The translations under genes and the position numbers were made by a program. A stretch of 64,000 nt of DNA. Source: Tautonia rosea (lineage in GTDB: Bacteria > Planctomycetota > Planctomycetia > Isosphaerales > Isosphaeraceae). The notes below the pieces were generated by a model. The model was not told where the DNA came from. It saw nothing but the letters and a program-made list of their open reading frames with translations, and made no database searches. Each line of letters starts with the position of its first letter. The first letter of the stretch is position 1. The stretch covers positions 62,001 to 126,000 of the forward strand of contig NZ_JABBYO010000011.1 of the NCBI RefSeq assembly GCF_012958305.1, in the 5' to 3' direction. Of this stretch, positions 34,697-42,976 are shown piece by piece.

Positions 34697-36088
34697 TCAG
34701 TCGCCGGCCGCCTCGGCGGCGGCTTCGAGGCGGCGGAGGCGCTCGCCGAGGGTGGGCTTGCCCTCGATCAGCTCGTTGGGCTGGCCGTCCTGCTTGACGA
34801 GTTCGAAGGCGTCGTAGAGGGCGCCGAGGGGGGTGCGGGCCTCGTAGGTGAGGCGGTCGCCGTGGAGGTGGATGATCTGATAAAGCTGGGTGTCCTCGGC
34901 CTTCCGCTTCATCCAGTCGCCGGCCTGGGTCAGGTCGTACATCTTCGGGCCGCTGACGGAGACGACGTAGACCGTGCCGGAGTCATCCCGGGCGGCGGCG
35001 CCGGTGGGGACGTTCTGATCGCCCACGACCAGGCCGCTGCGGCCGTAGGCGTGGTCGTGCCCCTGGAGCACGAGGTCGACGGCGTACTTGTCGAAGATCG
35101 GCTGCCAGAGGTCGCGGAGCGCCGGGTTGTCGCGGTTCCTGGCCGCCGAGTAGATCGGGTGGTGGAAGGTGACGATCGTCCAGCGGTTCGGGTTCTCGGC
35201 CAGAACCTGCTCCAGCCAGGGGACCTGCTCCTCCTGCTTCTCGCTGGAGTTCAGGGAGATGATGCGCACCCCCTGATAGTCGATGAAATACACACTTTCT
35301 TCAAGACCTTCCGGCCCGTGCTCGGGCAGCGCGAAGCTCGGCCGCCAGTGGCCGGAAAGGCTGCGTTGCCCGTCCTCGGTACGCTCGTACTCGTGGTTGC
35401 CGGGGGTCGGCAGGCTCGGGACCATCGCGTTGACCCAGCCGGCCGAGTAGAACCACTCGCCCCACTCGGCGTCTCGGTTGGCCCGGTTGATCAGGTCGCC
35501 GGCATGAACGATGAAGCGGGCCTTCGGCGCGTCGGAGTACGCCCCCCGGATCACCCGAGACCAGAGCGACTTGACGTTGTTCTGCGCGTCGCCGAAATAA
35601 ATGAACGAGAACGGCTCGGCCTCGTCGCTCGCCGTGGTGAAGTGGGCCCACTCGCTCCAGTTCACCCCATCGCCGACGCGGTACGCATAGGTCGTCTTCG
35701 GCTCCAGCCCTTCGAAGACAACCGAGTGGAACTTCGCCTCGTTCAGGTCGGTGGTCAGGGGGGTCGAGGTGGCCTCGACCGTCTCGGCGCGGTCCACGAA
35801 CTGCGGGCCGTGGTCGGCCAGGGCGATCTCGGCAATCGCCGTCTCCACCGTCGCGTCGGTCCGCCAGGTCACCGCCTGCGAGGTCGCCGGGTCGCCGGTG
35901 AAGGTGAGGATGATCCGATCCGGCATGGCGGTCGGCCGGTAAACCTCGGCCTCGGCCACCGGCTTCGGCAGGTGGGAGTGGTCGTCCCCCTCGTCGTGGG
36001 CGAAGGCGGGGCATGCTGTCAGGACGATCAGGCCGCCAAGGGCCAGCGGCCGGGCTCGGTGGAACAGAGATGTCGAGAAGGTCGTCAT
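34697..36088 (-). CDS. Purple acid phosphatase-like metallophosphoesterase
   Basis: 463 residues. A signal peptide (RPLALGGLIVLTACPAFA) targets it outside the membrane. A purple-acid-phosphatase N-terminal/fibronectin-like domain (IILTFTGDPATSQAVTWRTD, LEPKTTYAYRVGDG; ~residues 58-150) precedes the metallophosphoesterase core. That core carries all five metal-ligand motifs: FGDAQN (~166), HAGDLIN (~195), PGNHEYE (~230), VTFHHPIYS (~306) and QGHDHAYGR (~342). It should hydrolyse phosphomonoesters with a bimetal centre. The C-terminal ~60 residues are an extension (RLRRLEAAAEAAGD). It stands alone. Confidence 0.9.
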   Translation of the reverse strand: MTTFSTSLFHRARPLALGGLIVLTACPAFAHDEGDDHSHLPKPVAEAEVYRPTAMPDRIILTFTGDPATSQAVTWRTDATVETAIAEIALADHGPQFVDRAETVEATSTPLTTDLNEAKFHSVVFEGLEPKTTYAYRVGDGVNWSEWAHFTTASDEAEPFSFIYFGDAQNNVKSLWSRVIRGAYSDAPKARFIVHAGDLINRANRDAEWGEWFYSAGWVNAMVPSLPTPGNHEYERTEDGQRSLSGHWRPSFALPEHGPEGLEESVYFIDYQGVRIISLNSSEKQEEQVPWLEQVLAENPNRWTIVTFHHPIYSAARNRDNPALRDLWQPIFDKYAVDLVLQGHDHAYGRSGLVVGDQNVPTGAAARDDSGTVYVVSVSGPKMYDLTQAGDWMKRKAEDTQLYQIIHLHGDRLTYEARTPLGALYDAFELVKQDGQPNELIEGKPTLGERLRRLEAAAEAAGD

Positions 36089-36399
36089 GGGGTAGCCTTT
36101 TGTGAAAGGGTCCGCAGCTTGATTCGATGGTTCTGGGCAGGGTACTCGGTCTTCGGCATCGTGATCATACCGCGTTGATCGCCGGGACGAACAGAGACAT
36201 GATCAGTGTTAATATACTGAGAAATTCGCATTAATATTTCGCGGATGAGCGACGGCACACCCTCTCCGCTCACCAGCCGCGTCGCCATCGTCACCTCTCC
36301 TCCAGGGCTCGTCTCCGACCAGGAGCACCCGCAGGCGGCACGATCTCAGCCACCCAACGCATTCGTTCCATGACAAGGCATCTCAACCGACATGAACAA

Positions 36400-37788
36400 T
36401 CACAGGTGAACCGACTCTCCCAGCCCCTGGCCGGCGGCCTCCATCACGGCCTCGGAGAAGGTCGGGTGCGGGTGCATGGCATGGAGAATCTCCTCCTGCG
36501 TCGCTTCGAGCTTGCGAGCCATGACAAGTTCCGCGATCATCTCGGTCGCATTGGCGCCGATGATGTGGGCGCCGAGCAGCTCGCCCAGCTTCTTGTCGAA
36601 GATCAGCTTGACGAACCCCTCCGGCTCTCCCGCCGCGACGGCCCGGCCCGAAGCGATGAACGGGAACTTGCCGATCCGGATCTCTCGGCCCAGCTCGCGC
36701 GCCTTCTTCTCGGTCAGGCCGACGCTGGCCACCCCCGGCTCGGTGTAGGTGCAGCCGGGCACGTTGTCGTAATCGACCGTGCGGTCGGCATGGCCGCACA
36801 GACGCTCGATGCAGCAGATCGCCTCGTGGTGCGCCACGTGGGCCAGCCAGGGGGGGCCGATCACGTCGCCGACGGCGTAAATTGAGGGAACGCTCGTGAC
36901 GTATCCCTTCTTCGGGTCGGCCTTGATGTGCCCCTTGAAGGTCTCAATCTTGACCTTCTTTTCATCCCAGAGATCCTGGATGTTCCCCTCGACGCCGATG
37001 GCCACCAGCATCACCTCGGCCTCGATCGTCTGCGGACCTTTCGGCGTCTCGACCGTCACCTTCACGCCGCCGTCGGTCTTCTCGACCTTCGTCGTTTTCG
37101 AGCCGGTCAACACCGTCATCCCGCGCTTCTCGAAGCTCTTGCGGAGGGTCTGCGAAACCTCCTCGTCCTCGATCGGCAACAGATGGTCGACCATCTCGAC
37201 AATCGTCACCTTCGTACCGATTGCATTATAGAAGTAGGCAAATTCACACCCAATCGCCCCGGCGCCGACCACCAGCATCGACTTCGGCTGCGTCGGCAGG
37301 TTCATCGCCTCCTTGTACGAGATGATCGTCTTGCCGTCGAACTCGGCCCCGGGCAAGGCCCGAGCATGCACGCCGGTGGCAATCACAATCGACCCGGCCG
37401 AAAGCGTCTTGTCCCCCACCTTCACCTGATTCGGGCCGACGATCTTCGCCGTCCCTTGCTGGTGCTGCACCTTGTACTTGCGGAACAGACCCTCGATCCC
37501 CTTGTTCATCTTGGTCGTGACGTCCCGGCTTCGCTTGATCATCTGGGAGAAATCCCAGCGCGAGTCGCCGGTGTAGCCGAACTCCTTGCCGTTGTGATTC
37601 AACAGTTCAACGACATGAGCATTCGTCAACAAGGCCTTGGTGGGAATGCAGCCCCAGTTCAGGCAGATGCCGCCGAGCTTGTCCTGCTCGACACAAAGCA
37701 CCTTCTTGCCGAGCTGGGCGGCTCGGATCGCGCCGGCGTATCCGGCGGGTCCGCCGCCGATGACAATCAGGTCGTAGTCGTGGGCCAT
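36400..37788 (-). CDS. lpdA: Dihydrolipoyl dehydrogenase (second E3)
   Basis: 462 residues (MAHDYDLIVIGGGPAGYAGAIRAA). The redox disulfide is Cys42/Cys47 in GGICLNWGCIPTKALL. The NAD-binding site is MLVVGAGAIGCEFAYFYNAIG; YAVGDVIGPPWLAHVAHHE and the catalytic base in MHPHPTFSEAVMEAAG complete the set. Its CLNWGC and AIGCEFA sequences differ from the E3 at 18276 (CLNVGC, YIGLELG), so this is an old paralogue rather than a recent copy. It is a likely partner of the PDH complex at 44434-48372, or of the glycine cleavage system; this is inference. It is a single-gene unit. Confidence 0.94.
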   Translation of the reverse strand: MAHDYDLIVIGGGPAGYAGAIRAAQLGKKVLCVEQDKLGGICLNWGCIPTKALLTNAHVVELLNHNGKEFGYTGDSRWDFSQMIKRSRDVTTKMNKGIEGLFRKYKVQHQQGTAKIVGPNQVKVGDKTLSAGSIVIATGVHARALPGAEFDGKTIISYKEAMNLPTQPKSMLVVGAGAIGCEFAYFYNAIGTKVTIVEMVDHLLPIEDEEVSQTLRKSFEKRGMTVLTGSKTTKVEKTDGGVKVTVETPKGPQTIEAEVMLVAIGVEGNIQDLWDEKKVKIETFKGHIKADPKKGYVTSVPSIYAVGDVIGPPWLAHVAHHEAICCIERLCGHADRTVDYDNVPGCTYTEPGVASVGLTEKKARELGREIRIGKFPFIASGRAVAAGEPEGFVKLIFDKKLGELLGAHIIGANATEMIAELVMARKLEATQEEILHAMHPHPTFSEAVMEAAGQGLGESVHL

Positions 37789-38210
37789 GAGTAGAGATAT
37801 CTCTTTGCGTGAAACGACTTCAAGAAACGCAACAAACGGCGAGGACGGGGACCGATCGCCCGCAACCGGTCCCGACGGGGCGGGATGCTCCGGATCGCGT
37901 GCCGGGACACGGCAAAACGGCGGCGCGGGGCCGGGAACACAAGCCGAGCCTCGGCTTCGAGGGGCTCCCCTTCCTCGTCCAGGGGATTCGCCCGAGGAAT
38001 GGCCTCGCCATCACCTGGCAACACCGTCCCGTCCCCGGCCAATCGGTTGATCCCTTTTATTGTGACGTTCCGGCCCCCCCCCGTACAGACGACGTCTCTG
38101 GCCAACTTGACAACGCAACCTCCGGAGGATGGTACACTGGCACCCCGTCACGCCCCGGGAGGGGTCGTGTGCCGGCACCCCTCGACCCGTTCACGAAGGA
38201 ACGCTCGACC

Positions 38211-38831
38211 ATGCCCGACCCATTCCGGTATCGACGCCTCGACAAGGCCAACGCCGCCGTCCTGCTCATCGACCACCAGTCCGGCCTCTGCAATCTCGTT
38301 CACGACTTCTCCCCCGACGAGTTCAAGAACAACGTCCTGGCCCTGGCCGACGCGGCCAAATACTTCAACCTCCCGACCATCCTGACCACCAGCTTCGAGA
38401 ACGGCCCCAACGGCCCCCTCGTCCCCGAGCTGAAGGACCTCTTCCCCGACGCCCCGTACATCGCCCGCCCCGGCCAGATCAACGCCTGGGATAATGACGA
38501 GTTCGTCAAGGCGGTCGAGGCGACCGGCAAGAAACAACTGATCCTCGCCGGGGTCGTCACCGAAGTCTGCGTCGCCTTCCCCGCCCTCTCGGCCATCGAG
38601 GCCGGTTACGAGGTCTTCGTCGTCACCGACGCCTCGGGCACCTTCAACCTGACCACCCGAGAGGCCGCCTGGTCCCGCATGGAAGCCGCCGGGGCCCAGC
38701 TCATGAACTGGTTCGGCGTCGCCTGCGAGCTGCACCGCGACTGGCGCAACGACGTCGAGGGGCTCGGCGCCCTGTTGTCCAACCACCTCCCGGCCTACCG
38801 GAACCTCATCACCAGCCACAACGCGAAGTAA
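38211..38831 (+). CDS. Isochorismatase-family cysteine hydrolase (YcaC-like)
   Basis: 206 residues from ATG at 38211, preceded by AAGGA at 38196. The isochorismatase fold is clear: AAVLLIDHQSGLCNLVHDF with the catalytic Asp; the central strands PTILTTSFENGPNGPLVPEL; the catalytic Cys in QLILAGVVTEVCVAFPALSAIEAGYEVFVVTDASG; and an amphipathic tail. YcaC-type members hydrolyse C-N bonds of unknown substrates. It is followed 30 bp later by a pirin-family gene, a pairing common in bacteria. Confidence 0.88.
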   Translation: MPDPFRYRRLDKANAAVLLIDHQSGLCNLVHDFSPDEFKNNVLALADAAKYFNLPTILTTSFENGPNGPLVPELKDLFPDAPYIARPGQINAWDNDEFVKAVEATGKKQLILAGVVTEVCVAFPALSAIEAGYEVFVVTDASGTFNLTTREAAWSRMEAAGAQLMNWFGVACELHRDWRNDVEGLGALLSNHLPAYRNLITSHNAK

Positions 38832-38861
38832 CGGACACGCGGCACACGTGGAGCATCCTTC

Positions 38862-39719
38862 ATGAAGCGCCTTCGACGCATCCTCCGCAACGTCCCCCAG
38901 CACTGGGTCGGTGACGGCTTCCCCGTGCGAAGCCTCTTCTCGTACGGCGGCGGGAACGCCTTCGATCCCTTCCTGCTCCTCGACTACGCCGGGCCGCACC
39001 CTTTTGAACCCGCCTCGGCCCCCCGAGGCGTCGAGGAACATCCGCACCGCGGCTTCGAAACCGTCACCATCGTCTACCAGGGGGAGCTGGCCCACCGCGA
39101 CTCCTCGGGCAGTCACGGCACCATCGGCGCCGGCGACGTGCAATGGATGACGGCGGCCTCGGGCGTCGTTCACGAGGAATTCCACAGCGAGCGCTTCACC
39201 CGCGACGGCGGCACCCTGGAAATGGTCCAGCTCTGGGTGAACCTGCCCGCCCGAGACAAGCGGGCGGCCCCCGGCTACCAGAGCCTGCTCGATGCCGACA
39301 TCCCCCGCGTCCCGCTCGCCGACGGCTCGGGGACGGTCCGGGTCATCGCCGGCGAGTTCCAGGGAACTCCCGGAGCGGCCAAAACCTTCACCCCGATCAA
39401 CGTCTGGGACATCCAGCTTGATGCCTCCCGAAGCGTCGAACTCCCGCTCCCCGAGGGCCACACCAGCCTGATCGTCGTCCAGACCGGTTCGGTGCAGCTC
39501 GACGGCACACGAGTCTCCGCTGTCGAGGTCGCCGATCTGTCTCGCGAGGGAAACCTCGTTCGCGTGCTCGCCGAATCCCCGACTCGGCTTCTCGTCCTGA
39601 CCGGCGAGCCCATCGGCGAGCCGATCGCCGGTCACGGCCCCTTCGTCATGAACACCCCGGACGAAATCCAGCAGGCCATTCATGATTATCGGCAGGGCCT
39701 CCTCGGTCGGCTCTCCTAG
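38862..39719 (+). CDS. Pirin family protein (bicupin)
   Basis: 285 residues. Two cupin domains: the N-terminal one has the metal site (VEEHPHRGFETVTIVYQGELAHRDS, with His residues of HPHRGFET, and SGVVHEEFHSE), and MVQLWVNLPARDK is the family signature after it. The C-terminal cupin has lost the metal ligands. Pirins may act as quercetinases or redox-sensitive regulators; which applies here is unknown. It is adjacent to the isochorismatase-family gene (30-bp gap), probably in one transcript. Confidence 0.9.
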   Translation: MKRLRRILRNVPQHWVGDGFPVRSLFSYGGGNAFDPFLLLDYAGPHPFEPASAPRGVEEHPHRGFETVTIVYQGELAHRDSSGSHGTIGAGDVQWMTAASGVVHEEFHSERFTRDGGTLEMVQLWVNLPARDKRAAPGYQSLLDADIPRVPLADGSGTVRVIAGEFQGTPGAAKTFTPINVWDIQLDASRSVELPLPEGHTSLIVVQTGSVQLDGTRVSAVEVADLSREGNLVRVLAESPTRLLVLTGEPIGEPIAGHGPFVMNTPDEIQQAIHDYRQGLLGRLS

Positions 39720-40029
39720 CGGTCTGCCCGCTCGGGCCTTGGCCGGTCTGCCGGCGGAACGAAGCGACCGGCTCCGAAACCGCGAGGTGCCGGTCCCTCA
39801 ATTTCCGCAGAAACGCCTTGAAGGAGTGAAAACTGCAAAATCGCTCAGGTCCAGGTTTCTGCTACCCCCTTCCGCTCTCCCTGACTACAATCGGGGCGCT
39901 CGTCGCCTCAGGAGACGCCTAGGCGTCTTCAACCCGTCTTCAGCACCTCGCAACCACTCACTTCAAAACACAAGAACCCATCGATCGCTTCTGGTCGACC
40001 GGGATCCCCTCAGAGAGGGAGCAAGCCCC
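39720..40029. other. Intergenic region with a perfect 16-bp palindrome
   Basis: No gene. AGACGCCTAGGCGTCT (39913-39928) is a perfect palindrome about 20-30 bp past a TACAAT box, a position fitting an operator; no -35 box was found. It lies ~100 bp before the membrane protein at 40030. Confidence 0.4.
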
Positions 40030-40491
40030 ATGAGCTACGAGTTCACTCCCGAGCAGAACACCCTGATCGGCAACCTCGCGCACAAGATGGGCGTGGTGGG
40101 CCTGCTGGCGATGATTGTGGGTATCCTAAACCTGATCTCGGCGTTGATGCTTCTGGTCTTCGTCTTTCAGGACCAGATTCCGGCCGAGGTCGTCCAGCAG
40201 ATCCCCGAGGAGATCCGAGGCGAGCTGCCGCCCACGAATTTCCTCTGGGGCCTTGCCATCCAGAGCGCCACGTCCGGCCTGATCTTCACCCTGCTCGGCG
40301 TCTGGACGCGCGCCGCGGCAGGTTCGTTCCGCGAGATCGTCGCGACAACCGGCCGAGACGTCGGACACCTGATGAACGCCCTCGGATCGGTTTATAAAAT
40401 GTACTCGCTTCTGTATGCGCTGGTCGTCATCGCCTTGATCTTCTTTGTTGTTGGCCTGGCGCTGCAGTTGTATCTGAGATTCACCTCCTGA
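40030..40491 (+). CDS. Small integral membrane protein
   Basis: 153 residues from ATG at 40030, with GAGAGGG 12-18 bases upstream. Three hydrophobic segments: VGLLAMIVGILNLISALMLLVFVFQ (~20-45), FLWGLAIQSATSGLIFTLLGVWTRA (~73-97) and YKMYSLLYALVVIALIFFVVGLALQLYL (~121-148). The loop between the first and second is acidic (QIPAEVVQQIPEEIRGELPP). It has no known motif. An MscS-type channel gene follows 145 bp later on the same strand. Confidence 0.75.
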   Translation: MSYEFTPEQNTLIGNLAHKMGVVGLLAMIVGILNLISALMLLVFVFQDQIPAEVVQQIPEEIRGELPPTNFLWGLAIQSATSGLIFTLLGVWTRAAAGSFREIVATTGRDVGHLMNALGSVYKMYSLLYALVVIALIFFVVGLALQLYLRFTS

Positions 40492-40636
40492 CCTTCACGA
40501 ATCCTCGAGACGCGCCCTGCATCATCTCGGGCGCGTCTCGTCATGTCGGAACGCCTGAGAGGAATGGGCCCGTCCCCATTCCTGGCAGGACGTCCTACCC
40601 AGATCGACCCCAAGGAGAAACTCAAGGAGTCGCTCG

Positions 40637-42208
40637 GTGAAATTGCACCCTCTCGGAGCGAGCATCGTCTTTCTGAGCCTGGCCGCCTGGCTGGCGATCA
40701 TGCCCCGGCCGGTCCTGGCCCAGGACGAAGAAGCACCCGCCCCGGAGGCCCCCGCTGAGGAGGCCCCCGAGCCGCAAACCACCGCAGACCCGGAAATCCC
40801 CGTCGACCAGCTTGGGCTCTTGCTCCAGCCGCTGACCAAGGACGAACTCGTCGTCGAGGCCGACGCCTGGCGCGACCTGCTCAAGCAAAAAGTCTCGCAA
40901 ATCAGCTCCGCCGAGATCGCCGTCAAGCGGCAGAACAAGCAGGTGGAGGAGTCCGAAGAGCAAACCGAAACGGCCAAGGCCAAAACCGAGGCGGTTCAGA
41001 ACGACGTCGCCGCGGTGAAGCAGAAAACCGACCAGGTCGCCAAGGACGCGGCCGAGGCCGGCCCCGACGAGGCTGACGAGGTCTCCTCCGAGGCCAGCGC
41101 CGTCGCCGCCGAGGCCGACGCCGTCAACACCGAGGCCGCCGCCCTCAAGGCCGAGGCCGAGCAGGACGCCGAGGCGGCCCAGCAACAGAAGGAAGCGCTC
41201 CTCGAAGACCTCCCCGTCCTCCGCGAGCAGAAGACCGCGCTGATCGACCGGGTCAACGCCGTCCTCGACGCGCTGGAAACCAAGGGCGGCGACGTCGAGG
41301 AGTACCGCACCTACGTCTCGGCCGTCAGTGGCATCAACATCGACACCTCCGACGCCTCGGCCACCTGGACGGCCATCACCGGCTGGCTGACCTCCGAGCA
41401 GGGTGGCCTGCGTTGGGTCTACAACATTCTGAAATTCCTCGGCATCCTTCTGGTCGCCTACTTCGTCTCGAAGATCCTCTACTTCGTGACCTACCGGGCG
41501 ACCGGGGCCTGGCCGCAGGCCTCGAACCTGCTCCGCGACTTCCTTAGCCGGTTCGTCCAGCAAGCGGTCCTCTTCCTCGGGCTGATCGCCGGCCTGGCCG
41601 CCCTGGAGGTCAACATCGGGCCGATGCTGGCCGCCATCGGCGCCGCCGGGCTGGTCGTCGGCCTCGCGTTGCAGGACACGCTGAGCAACTTCGCCAGCGG
41701 CCTGCTGATGCTCGCCTATCGCCCGTTCGACGTCGGCGAGGTTATCGAGGCCGCCGGGGTGATGGGCAAGGTTGAGTCGATGAACATGGTCTCCACCCAC
41801 ATCAAGACCTTCGACAACCGCCACATGGTCGTGCCCAACAGCCAGATCTGGGGCGGCATCATCACCAACGCCAGCACCAGCAACATCCGCCGCGTCGACC
41901 TGACCTTCTCGGTCGGATACGATGACGACCTCGCCAAGGCCCAGGAGATCCTCGAGCGTCTGGTGCGCGAGCACCCGAAGGTCCTCGACGACCCCGAGCC
42001 GATGGTCAAGCTCAACGAGCTGGGCGAGTCCTCCATCGACTTCATCTGCTGGCCCTGGTGCCAGGCCGCCGACTATGGCGAGGTGAAGTGGGGCCTGCTC
42101 CGCGCAGTCAAGGACGAGTTCGACCGCAACGGAATCAGCATCCCGTTCCCCCAACGCGACATCCACGTCTACCAGGCGTCGCCGGCCGCCGAGGCCTCCG
42201 TCTCCTGA
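40637..42208 (+). CDS. Mechanosensitive ion channel (MscS family) with long coiled coil
   Basis: 523 residues from GTG at 40637, preceded by AAGGAG. A signal peptide (SIVFLSLAAWLAIMPRPVLA), an acidic Ala/Pro segment and a coiled coil of about 150 residues (EEQTETAKAKTEAVQNDVAAVKQKTDQVAKDAAE, ~95-225) form the periplasmic part. Then come three helices (WVYNILKFLGILLVAYFVSKI; QQAVLFLGLIAGLAALEV; MLAAIGAAGLVVGLALQDTLSNF), whose last carries the pore motif QDTLSNFASGLLML, followed by the beta domain FDVGEVIEAAGVMGKVESMNMVSTHIKTFDNRHMVVPNS and the cytoplasmic cage. It opens under membrane tension to release solutes on osmotic downshock. Confidence 0.92.
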   Translation: MKLHPLGASIVFLSLAAWLAIMPRPVLAQDEEAPAPEAPAEEAPEPQTTADPEIPVDQLGLLLQPLTKDELVVEADAWRDLLKQKVSQISSAEIAVKRQNKQVEESEEQTETAKAKTEAVQNDVAAVKQKTDQVAKDAAEAGPDEADEVSSEASAVAAEADAVNTEAAALKAEAEQDAEAAQQQKEALLEDLPVLREQKTALIDRVNAVLDALETKGGDVEEYRTYVSAVSGINIDTSDASATWTAITGWLTSEQGGLRWVYNILKFLGILLVAYFVSKILYFVTYRATGAWPQASNLLRDFLSRFVQQAVLFLGLIAGLAALEVNIGPMLAAIGAAGLVVGLALQDTLSNFASGLLMLAYRPFDVGEVIEAAGVMGKVESMNMVSTHIKTFDNRHMVVPNSQIWGGIITNASTSNIRRVDLTFSVGYDDDLAKAQEILERLVREHPKVLDDPEPMVKLNELGESSIDFICWPWCQAADYGEVKWGLLRAVKDEFDRNGISIPFPQRDIHVYQASPAAEASVS

Positions 42209-42308
42209 GCAAACCTTGCGGCCGGGCTGTTTTTTTCGGCCCGGTCGCGTTCCCTGTCTCATCTCCCCGGCGGTTCTCCGCCCCGTTTCTCACTGCGAAG
42301 GTGCATTC

Positions 42309-42731
42309 ATGAGCGATTTCATCTCCCAGCTCCAGTCCCAGACCGGACTCGATGGCGACCTTGTCAAGAAAGGCGTCGGCGCGATCCTGAACTTCATGAA
42401 AGAGCATCTGCCCGAAGACCTCTTCACGAAGGTCGAGAGCGAGGTGCCCCAGGCGGCCGATGCCGTCTCGTCGTTCCTCCACGGCCAGCAGGCATCCGGG
42501 ATGCTTGAGAAAGTCGGCGACCTCGTCGGCGGCCTTCTCGGCGGCAAGGCCGGCGCGCTGCCCGACCTCCTCCAGATGCTCTCCAAAACCGGTCTGTCGC
42601 TCGACCAGGCCAAGACCTTCTTGCCCATCGTGATTGAAAAGCTCAAGGACCTCCTGCCCGACGACGTTCTCAATCAGATCATGGAACGCCTACCCGCCTT
42701 CGGCGAAGTCCTCAAAAAGGCCGACGGCTGA
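42309..42731 (+). CDS. DUF2780-like small protein
   Basis: 140 residues from ATG at 42309. The pattern MSDFISQLQSQTGLDGDLVKKGVGAILNFMKEHLPEDLFTKVESEVPQAADAVSSF, then a Gly-rich turn (DLVGGLLGGKAGALPDLLQMLSKTGLSLDQAKTFLPIVIEKLKDLLPDDVLNQIM), matches the layout of DUF2780/VcgC-type proteins. It is alpha-helical and has no signal peptide or catalytic motif. It follows the MscS gene on the same strand (100-bp gap, with a C/G hairpin at ~42222-42245), and an independent sRNA-like unit stands after it. Confidence 0.7.
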   Translation: MSDFISQLQSQTGLDGDLVKKGVGAILNFMKEHLPEDLFTKVESEVPQAADAVSSFLHGQQASGMLEKVGDLVGGLLGGKAGALPDLLQMLSKTGLSLDQAKTFLPIVIEKLKDLLPDDVLNQIMERLPAFGEVLKKADG

Positions 42732-42788
42732 GCCGCACCTTCCTGGTACGTCCAGGATCGCGACCCAGCGAATACCATCGACAAGCGC

Positions 42789-42817
42789 TTGAAGTTCGCG
42801 GATGCGAGGGGTAGAAT
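42789..42817 (+). promoter_or_regulatory. Sigma-70-type promoter of the candidate sRNA
   Basis: TTGAAG (42789-42794) and TAGAAT (42812-42817) are separated by exactly 17 bp; each matches five of the six consensus bases. Start of transcription is expected near 42823-42825. Confidence 0.6.
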
Positions 42818-42822
42818 CCAGA

Positions 42823-42915
42823 GATGTTGATCCACCCTTGCTGGGTGGCAACAACCGGTCACGACGGCCCGCTTCTCCCGGCTGACCTGCCAGGGGAACG
42901 GGCTTTTTGTTTTTT
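42823..42915 (+). ncRNA. Candidate small RNA ending in an intrinsic terminator
   Basis: It starts after the promoter at 42789-42817. Hairpin 1: TGTTG/CAACA (42825-42829 with 42849-42853) plus CCACCC/GGGTGG (42832-42837 with 42843-42848). A single-stranded middle follows (42854-42865). Hairpin 2 is GCCCG (42867-42871) with CGGGC (42899-42903), extended by TTCTCC/GGGGAA, and is followed by CTTTTTGTTTTTT (42903-42915), a clear intrinsic terminator. Length ~90-95 nt. It is not obviously the SRP RNA, 6S RNA or a tRNA. An alternative is a terminated 5' leader (attenuator) for the gene at 42977. Confidence 0.55.
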
Positions 42916-42976
42916 GAGAAAGGTATGCCTCAGTTTGCATTGAAGAATAGGCAACCAGAACGAAAAGGAGCGTGAC

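Noticed and set aside
36085-36294. 69-residue frame on the minus strand overlapping the phosphatase start
   Set aside because: No family, no clear ribosome-binding site; probably upstream regulatory DNA in an open frame.
42222-42245. Hairpin CCGGGC-(T-rich)-GCCCGG after the MscS gene as terminator
   Set aside because: The T-run is in the loop and not after the stem, so it is not a standard intrinsic terminator.
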